From Paenibacillus glycanilyticus (GTDB lineage Bacteria > Bacillota > Bacilli > Paenibacillales > Paenibacillaceae), in the NCBI RefSeq assembly GCF_030161375.1, contig NZ_BSSQ01000013.1:124001-188000 (forward strand): DNA of 64,000 nt. The letters are read 5' to 3'. Below, piece after piece: positions 59,188 to 64,000 of the stretch. Both the position numbers and the translations under genes were made by a program. The notes under the pieces were generated by a model. It was not told the origin of the DNA. It made no database searches and was given only the letters and a program-made list of their open reading frames with translations. How positions within the stretch are numbered: position 1 is the stretch's first letter; every line of letters begins with the position of its first letter.

Positions 59188-60818
59188 GTTATTCAGCAGA
59201 GCGGCGGTTGATCGTGGACGTGCTTGTGATTGGCGGCGGTCCTGCCGGAGCTTGGGCGGCTTGGAGCGCCGCCACTAATGGCGCGAAGGTCGTACTGGCA
59301 GACAAAGGCTTCCTTGGCAGCAGCGGGGCGACGGCGCCCGGAGGCACGAATCTGCTATATTTGCCGCCTGATGAAGAAATGAGAAAGCTTGCCGTGGATA
59401 AGCGGATGAAGCAGGGCGGGCATTTGGCGGAGCCGGCATGGATTCACCGGGTGCTTGACCAGGTGTATGCCAATATGGAGTTGATCGAGCAATGGGGTTA
59501 TCCGTTCGTCCGCGACGAGCACGGTACTCCGATGCGGGATCATCTGCACGGTCCGGAATACATGTCGATAATGCGCAAGGTTGTGAAGCGTGCCGGCGTC
59601 AAAGTGCTCGACCAGTCGCCGGCCCTTGAGCTGCTGGTTGACGAATTTGGCGTAGGCGGCGCTCGCGGCGTGTCCCGGCAGGATAACCAGACCTGGGAGG
59701 TGCGCGCGAATGCCGTTGTTATCGCAACGGGCGGCTGCGCTTTTCTAAGCAATGGACTAGGTTGCAATGTATTGACCGGCGACGGTTACTTAATGGCAGG
59801 CGAGCTTGGCGTAGAACTGTCGGGGATGGAATTTACCCGCAAGTATGCTCCTTCCCCGGCTTTTGGCTCGAATACCCGCTCAAGACTGCTTGGATGGGCA
59901 ACTTATTACGATCATGCCGGCCAAGAGATTGTTGCGGGGCGGCAAGGAGATTTTCTGGCGGAGGCTCTGCTCAAGGGACCTGTGTATGCGATTATGAACA
60001 AAGCGGATACTCCGGAGAAGCAGGCCATCTTACGAAAATCCCACGCGATTTTCTTCCTGCCGTATGACCGCGCGGGAATTGACGTGTTTACCGAGCCCTT
60101 CCCGCTCACGCTGCGCTATGAAGGGACCGTAAGAGGTACGGGAGGCATCCGGATTGTAGGCGATGACTGCAGCACAACGGCAGGAGGATTGTTCGCCGCA
60201 GGGGATGCGGCAACACGCGAGCGGATTACCGGTTCGGCATCCGGCGGAGGCGCTTTTAACGCGTCATGGGCGATTTGCTCGGGAACCTGGTCGGGCAAAG
60301 GAGCAGCCGCTTATGCCTTGTCTCACCGAAGCAGCGCGGCGGAACGCGATCTGCAGCCGGCCGGGCGCTATGGGCTTGGCACGGCTCCAGCTACTTCCGT
60401 TGTGTCTTCGCAAGAGCTGATCAAGGATATACAAAGTCAGGTTCTTCCGCTCGATATTAATTATTTTCGCACCGAACGGGGGCTGAAGACCGCTTTGCGT
60501 CAGCTGGATGAGGTATGGAAGCGGGTGAATGATCAAGCGCCGCAAAATATGCTTGAACAGGTGCGGGCCCGCGAGACAGCGGCGATGGCGGCAACGGCAA
60601 GGTGGATGTATACGGCAGCGCTGTCGCGGAAGGAATCCCGGAGCGGCGGCCTGCATGTGCTGGCGGAATACCCCGGTCAGGACGACGAGCAGCAGTACCG
60701 GCTGCTCGTCTCCGGACTTGAAGAGATTCGCGTCAGGGCGGAGAAGCTACCGGAAACAGGCAGCGACGTTGTAGCAACCGGGGCCGCTGCTGCTTCCGAG
60801 GGGGTGCAGACCGGATGA
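59184..60818 (+). CDS. FAD-dependent oxidoreductase, AprA/fumarate-reductase flavoprotein type (second copy)
   Basis: The 544-aa paralogue of the first flavoprotein keeps VLVIGGGPAGAWAA (Gly17-Gly22), GSSGATAPGGTNLLY, VVIATGGCAFLSNGLG, GTVRGTGGIRI and LFAAGDAATRE. The C-terminal signature differs: where copy 1 has ETRGMHKREDFP, copy 2 has ESRSGGLHVLAEYP, so two charged residues are lost and the substrate or role may differ. An A/E/T-rich tail follows. Coupled by ATGA to both the hydrolase upstream and the ferredoxin downstream. Confidence 0.85.
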   Translation: MSYSAERRLIVDVLVIGGGPAGAWAAWSAATNGAKVVLADKGFLGSSGATAPGGTNLLYLPPDEEMRKLAVDKRMKQGGHLAEPAWIHRVLDQVYANMELIEQWGYPFVRDEHGTPMRDHLHGPEYMSIMRKVVKRAGVKVLDQSPALELLVDEFGVGGARGVSRQDNQTWEVRANAVVIATGGCAFLSNGLGCNVLTGDGYLMAGELGVELSGMEFTRKYAPSPAFGSNTRSRLLGWATYYDHAGQEIVAGRQGDFLAEALLKGPVYAIMNKADTPEKQAILRKSHAIFFLPYDRAGIDVFTEPFPLTLRYEGTVRGTGGIRIVGDDCSTTAGGLFAAGDAATRERITGSASGGGAFNASWAICSGTWSGKGAAAYALSHRSSAAERDLQPAGRYGLGTAPATSVVSSQELIKDIQSQVLPLDINYFRTERGLKTALRQLDEVWKRVNDQAPQNMLEQVRARETAAMAATARWMYTAALSRKESRSGGLHVLAEYPGQDDEQQYRLLVSGLEEIRVRAEKLPETGSDVVATGAAAASEGVQTG

Positions 60819-61204
60819 TTGAATTAGTCAGCGGGGAACGGTGCATTTCGTGCAGCATCTGCGTGAAAGTATGCCCGACCAACGTATTCGATAAGGGTGA
60901 GGACGGCATCCCCGTTATTGCGCGGCAAAGCGACTGCCAGACCTGCTTCATCTGCGAGGTTTATTGCCCGGCGGATGCGCTGTACGTCTCGCCTTATGCC
61001 GAGCAGACCGTGGAGGTGAACGAGCAGGAGCTGGCCGAGCAAGGCGTGCTGGGCAGCTGGAGGGCCATTATCGGCTGGGGGCCGGGACGCACGAAGATTG
61101 CGGCGATTGATACAACGCCGTTTATCGACCGGATCCTGCCTCCCCGTACGGTCCGTCCGCAAGGCGTATCGGAAGTCGTTCGAGGCGGAAGTCAAACGAA
61201 CTGA
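60815..61204 (+). CDS. 2x[4Fe-4S] ferredoxin, AprB-like (second copy)
   Basis: The 129-aa paralogue of the first ferredoxin has the same cysteine spacing (10-13-16-20 and 41-44-47-51) and the IGWGPGRTK tail, with ~20 extra C-terminal residues rich in R and P. It is translationally coupled to the second flavoprotein and is the last gene before a strong terminator. Confidence 0.9.
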   Translation: MIELVSGERCISCSICVKVCPTNVFDKGEDGIPVIARQSDCQTCFICEVYCPADALYVSPYAEQTVEVNEQELAEQGVLGSWRAIIGWGPGRTKIAAIDTTPFIDRILPPRTVRPQGVSEVVRGGSQTN

Positions 61205-61221
61205 AATAGACGCAAATAGAG

Positions 61222-61266
61222 CAAGTCCCAGGGTAGAGTTGATGCCGCCCTGGGACTTGTTTTTTT
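61222..61266 (+). terminator. intrinsic terminator of the ABC/flavoprotein operon
   Basis: CAAGTCCCAGGG pairs with CCCTGGGACTTG, followed by seven T residues. Confidence 0.9.
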
Positions 61267-61293
61267 GCATGGGTGGTTGAAGCCAGGACCTGT

Positions 61294-61321
61294 TTGTGTT
61301 TGTACGGTAATGTGCTATGCT
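61294..61321 (+). promoter_or_regulatory. possible promoter of the HssRS-like genes
   Basis: TTGTGT (61294-61299), 16 bp, TATGCT (61316-61321), ~40 bp before the response-regulator start. Confidence 0.4.
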
Positions 61322-61361
61322 ATCAACGAAAAATATTGGAATAGGACGGGAGGTTGATCGC

Positions 61362-62039
61362 ATGTATCATTTGCTCCTGGCTGACGATGATCCGAATATT
61401 CGAGCGCTAGTCCGGTTCGTGATGACCCGCGAAGGTTATCAGGTGTATGAAGCGCAGGACGGAGCCGAAGCGATCGAAGTGATGAAGCAAGGGCCGATTA
61501 ACTTGGCCATTATTGATGTCATGATGCCGCGGATCGACGGACTCGAGTTATGCGAGTACATAAGGGAACGGTATGACATTCCGATTATTATGCTGACGGC
61601 AAAGGACCAGCTGTCGGATAAAGAGCAAGGTTACCTGCGGGGAACGGATGATTACGTAACCAAGCCTTTTGAGCCGGAGGAGCTGCTGTTCCGGGTTAAG
61701 GCGCTGTTCCGCCGTTATAATCAGGTATCCAATGACATCATACGGATGAACCGCATTACCATCGACCGTAACAATGTGGAGGTGTCCGACGGCCGCTCGG
61801 TTCTGCTCCTGCCGATGAAGGAATTCGAGCTGCTTGCCCAGCTTGCCCAATACCCGGGCAGGCTGTTCTCGCGAGAGGAGTTGATTCGTCTCGTGTGGGC
61901 GGCGGATTTCGAGGGAGACGACCGGACGGTTGACGTGCACATTAAGCGGCTCCGCCAGCGTTTTGCCGATTATGCAGATGATTTCACGATTCAGACGGTA
62001 CGGGGGATCGGGTACAAGGTTGAGGTGAAGGGCAAATGA
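61362..62039 (+). CDS. hssR: HssR-like OmpR-family response regulator
   Basis: The 225-aa protein has a receiver domain with phospho-acceptor Asp52 (IIDVMMPRIDG), the HssR-like block IPIIMLTAKDQLSDKEQGYL and GTDDYVTKPFEPEEL, and a winged-helix output domain ending DDRTVDVHIKRLRQRF. These blocks closely follow S. aureus HssR, which activates the haem exporter hrtAB when haem is toxic. ATG 61362 follows GACGGGAGGTTGATCGC. It overlaps the sensor kinase gene as ATGA. An HssR-type direct repeat precedes the hrtB-like gene downstream. Confidence 0.85.
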   Translation: MYHLLLADDDPNIRALVRFVMTREGYQVYEAQDGAEAIEVMKQGPINLAIIDVMMPRIDGLELCEYIRERYDIPIIMLTAKDQLSDKEQGYLRGTDDYVTKPFEPEELLFRVKALFRRYNQVSNDIIRMNRITIDRNNVEVSDGRSVLLLPMKEFELLAQLAQYPGRLFSREELIRLVWAADFEGDDRTVDVHIKRLRQRFADYADDFTIQTVRGIGYKVEVKGK

Positions 62040-63421
62040 AGTCGCTGTATGTTCGGGTAGTCCTCCTATCGATAGCCGTTATTCTGGTCAGCAGCATGCT
62101 GGGATTTCTGGTGTCCAACCTGTATTACCATATGAAGCTTAAGTCGTATAACGACGAGAAGCTGGTGGGCATCGCCGAGCAGATGAAAAGCTTTATCGAG
62201 GCGCAGCCTGCCGGCATGGACCGGTATTTGAACAATGCCGCTGCTCTTGGCTATGAGATTTATGTGACCGACGGGCATGGGGAGAAGCGATTTTACGGGC
62301 GAAGCTTTCGGGAGCAGGATTTGGATGAGGAGGCCGCTCGGAAGGTGCTAGGCGGTGATGTGTATCACGGCGTCGCCCATTTTCCGAACAAGCCGTTTAT
62401 TACCGGATTCTTCGATAATCGGTTAAGCAACACGGTTGGGGTACCCATTCAAACGGGAGGCCAGTCGTACGCTCTGTTTATGCGGCCGGATGTTCTGCTG
62501 CAGTTCGGCGAGCTCCGCACGTTTTTTGCCTGGGTAGGATTAGCTACGGTTATTATAAGCCTGTTATTCTTTCTGGTCAGCACGCGTTACCTCGTCAAGC
62601 CGATTACGAGATTAACCGAGGCGACCAAACGGATCGCGCAAGGGCACTACAATCTTCGTCTGCCTGCAAAAAGACGCGATGAAATCGGACAGCTTGCCGT
62701 CCATTTCATGACGATGGGCAAGGAGCTCGAGCGCGTGGATCAGACGCGTCAGCAGTTCGTTTCGAACGTGTCGCATGAGATTCAGTCGCCGCTGACGTCC
62801 ATTCAAGGTTTTGCCGCTATCTTGGGAGAGCAGGAGCTTTCGGGAGAGGAACGCAAGCATTACGCGGACATTATTGAAGCGGAGAGCCGCCATCTCTCTA
62901 TTCTGAGCAAGCAGCTCTTGCTGCTGTCTTCGTTAGAACAAGGCGAAGAGGCGCTGAGCAAAAAGCCTTTTGCGTTGTATAAATCCATCCGCCAAGCCGC
63001 GCAGATGCTGCAGTGGCAGCTGGAAGAGAAGGAACTGCTGCTCAAGTTGTCGGTTCCGGACTCCATCACGATATATGGCGATGAGGTGCTGCTGCAGCAG
63101 GTCTGGATGAATCTGCTTGGCAATGCGGCCAAACATATTCCTGCGGGCAGAAGTATTGAAGTACGAGCAGAACAGCTGGCGTCCCGTATCGTTATTGTTG
63201 TCGAGGATACGGGGGATGGCATTGCGCCAGAGCATCTTCCCTATCTGTTTGACCGTTTTTACCGGGTGGACCGTGCCCGCGAGCGCGCTTCGGGAAGTAC
63301 GGGCCTGGGACTGGCCATCGTCAAAAGGATTGTACAGCTGCATGAAGGCAGCATTGAGGCAGAGAGCTCGCCTTCTGAAGGCACGCGATTTACCGTCACG
63401 CTTCCACTCTCCCAATTGTAA
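62036..63421 (+). CDS. hssS: HssS-like sensor histidine kinase
   Basis: The 461-aa membrane kinase has an N-terminal span (VVLLSIAVILVSSMLGFLVS), a ~130-residue extracytoplasmic sensor, a second span (FAWVGLATVIISLLFFLVST), a HAMP domain, the phospho-accepting His247 in SNVSHEIQSPLTSI, and an ATPase domain with LLGNAAKHIPAG (N box), DTGDGIAPEHL and GSTGLGLAIVKRI. Coupled to the HssR-like gene, it should sense haem at the membrane. Confidence 0.86.
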   Translation: MKSLYVRVVLLSIAVILVSSMLGFLVSNLYYHMKLKSYNDEKLVGIAEQMKSFIEAQPAGMDRYLNNAAALGYEIYVTDGHGEKRFYGRSFREQDLDEEAARKVLGGDVYHGVAHFPNKPFITGFFDNRLSNTVGVPIQTGGQSYALFMRPDVLLQFGELRTFFAWVGLATVIISLLFFLVSTRYLVKPITRLTEATKRIAQGHYNLRLPAKRRDEIGQLAVHFMTMGKELERVDQTRQQFVSNVSHEIQSPLTSIQGFAAILGEQELSGEERKHYADIIEAESRHLSILSKQLLLLSSLEQGEEALSKKPFALYKSIRQAAQMLQWQLEEKELLLKLSVPDSITIYGDEVLLQQVWMNLLGNAAKHIPAGRSIEVRAEQLASRIVIVVEDTGDGIAPEHLPYLFDRFYRVDRARERASGSTGLGLAIVKRIVQLHEGSIEAESSPSEGTRFTVTLPLSQL

Positions 63422-63427
63422 TCAACC

Positions 63428-63447
63428 GTTCATACGCCGTTCATTTT
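63428..63447 (+). promoter_or_regulatory. HssR-type direct repeat before hrtB
   Basis: GTTCATACG-CC-GTTCATTTT has the 9-2-9 layout of the HssR box known from S. aureus hrtAB (GTTCATATT-N2-GTTCATATT). It lies 40 bp before the hrtB start and just upstream of a possible -10 TAAACT (63455-63460). Confidence 0.7.
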
Positions 63448-63486
63448 CGCTTCCTAAACTTGAGCCATCAAAAGGAGGGAAGCAAC

Positions 63487-64000
63487 ATGTATCTGGCTAT
63501 TCGGGAAATGAGATTTGCCAAAACGCGTTATTCGCTGATCGCTACGATTATGGTGCTCGTCGCTTTTCTGGTGCTGTTCGTCACCGGGCTTGCGCGAGGC
63601 CTCGCATACGACAATGCGGCATCGATTGCAAATATGAAGGCTACGCATTTTATGATGGGGAAGGATGCGGACCATCGTTTCACCCGCTCGGAAGTGGGGA
63701 CGCATGAGCTGGAGCAGGCGCAGTCGATCGTTGGCGAGCAAAATGCGCAACCTCTTGGCGTTCGAATGACAACCGTCACCGTAGAAGGGAAATCGTCCAA
63801 GCTAGATGTGACGCTGCTTGCCGTTAAGCCGGAAGGCTGGCTTACTCCATCCGCGGCGGAAGGAAGTTCGCTTGCGGAAGCGGGCGCCGGTTCCGTGCTT
63901 GTTGACAGCAAGCTGAAGGAGTCGGGGGTTCGAATCGGGACGGTCCTTGTGGATCAAGGCTCCGGCACGAAGTGGAAGGTTGGCGGGTTTGCGAGCCGGG
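63487..64000 (+). CDS. hrtB: HrtB-like haem exporter ABC permease (3' partial)
   Basis: The frame is open from ATG 63487 (GGAGGGAAGCAAC just before) to the end of the window, 171 codons. It begins MYLAIREMRFAKTRYSLIAT with a membrane span (IMVLVAFLVLFVTGLARGLA), then the extracytoplasmic MacB/FtsX-type domain. The N-terminus resembles S. aureus HrtB (AIKE..., VLFISGLAQGL pattern). Order and the HssR box upstream support haem export. The ATPase hrtA has not yet appeared and should follow outside the window. Confidence 0.8.
   Translation, partial: MYLAIREMRFAKTRYSLIATIMVLVAFLVLFVTGLARGLAYDNAASIANMKATHFMMGKDADHRFTRSEVGTHELEQAQSIVGEQNAQPLGVRMTTVTVEGKSSKLDVTLLAVKPEGWLTPSAAEGSSLAEAGAGSVLVDSKLKESGVRIGTVLVDQGSGTKWKVGGFASR

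Noticed and set aside
1..64000. Search by eye for tRNA, rRNA, CRISPR arrays, insertion sequences, prophage and origin elements
   Set aside because: No cloverleaf with CCA-type end, no regularly spaced short repeats, no transposase or integrase motifs and no DnaA-box cluster were seen. This is a reading result, not a computed search.

Overview
The window looks like chromosomal DNA of a Paenibacillus-type, monoderm, spore-former-related Firmicute. The evidence is strong Shine-Dalgarno sites, frequent TTG/GTG starts, SLH-domain surface proteins, LplB/YtcP-type sugar ABC permeases without an ATPase gene, a CcpA cre-like site, large secreted glucanases and intrinsic terminators after most operons. 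No rRNA, tRNA, CRISPR, insertion sequence or phage genes were seen. All functions are assigned by reading motifs; no database search was run.

Layout. 1-4617: an NAD salvage operon (Nudix/NrtR-like protein, nicotinamidase-like cysteine hydrolase with an apparent 1-nt frameshift, pncB, nadD, nadE). 4819-12584: a LacI-type regulator followed by a GH35 beta-galactosidase and a sugar ABC importer (two permeases and a lipoprotein), with a sigma-A promoter, cre-like site and two mirror-image operators. 12871-16216: stress protein, Nif3-like protein, YdeI-like protein, GNAT, and two small membrane-protein genes that appear damaged at their 5' ends. 16243-19120: a MoxR AAA+ ATPase / VWA-metallopeptidase pair. 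19394-21146: flavohemoglobin convergent with a short Crp/Fnr regulator, with a textbook Crp/Fnr box in the hmp promoter. 21306-26048: nucleotidyltransferase, MarR regulator, and a UDP-sugar / polyprenyl glycosyltransferase / LAB_N operon. 26254-35593: a 1653-aa SLH surface protein with an internal ~1.8-kb tandem duplication, and a GH81 beta-1,3-glucanase with four discoidin-type domains.

35955-46492 is a Tad/Flp type IVb pilus locus (prepilin peptidase, CpaB, TadZ, TadA, TadB, TadC, Flp pilin, TadE-like, Tad-domain protein) that also holds an unrecognised 593-aa glycine-rich membrane protein, a small membrane protein and an SLH-type lipoprotein. 46597-53368 is a set of small regulator/target units: MarR-cupin-FMN reductase, sdpRI, TetR-MFS exporter, SDR-TetR, most with visible palindromic operators.

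53509-61204 is the most unusual region. It holds two SsuC/TauC-like permeases, a substrate-binding lipoprotein, an alpha/beta hydrolase and two separate translationally coupled pairs of AprA/fumarate-reductase-type flavoprotein plus 2x[4Fe-4S] ferredoxin, with no ABC ATPase. It looks like an uptake-plus-redox module for a sulfur-containing or related organic anion; the substrate is unknown. 61362-64000 is a HssRS-like haem-sensing two-component system and the start of a HrtB-like permease, with a direct repeat that fits the HssR box between them.
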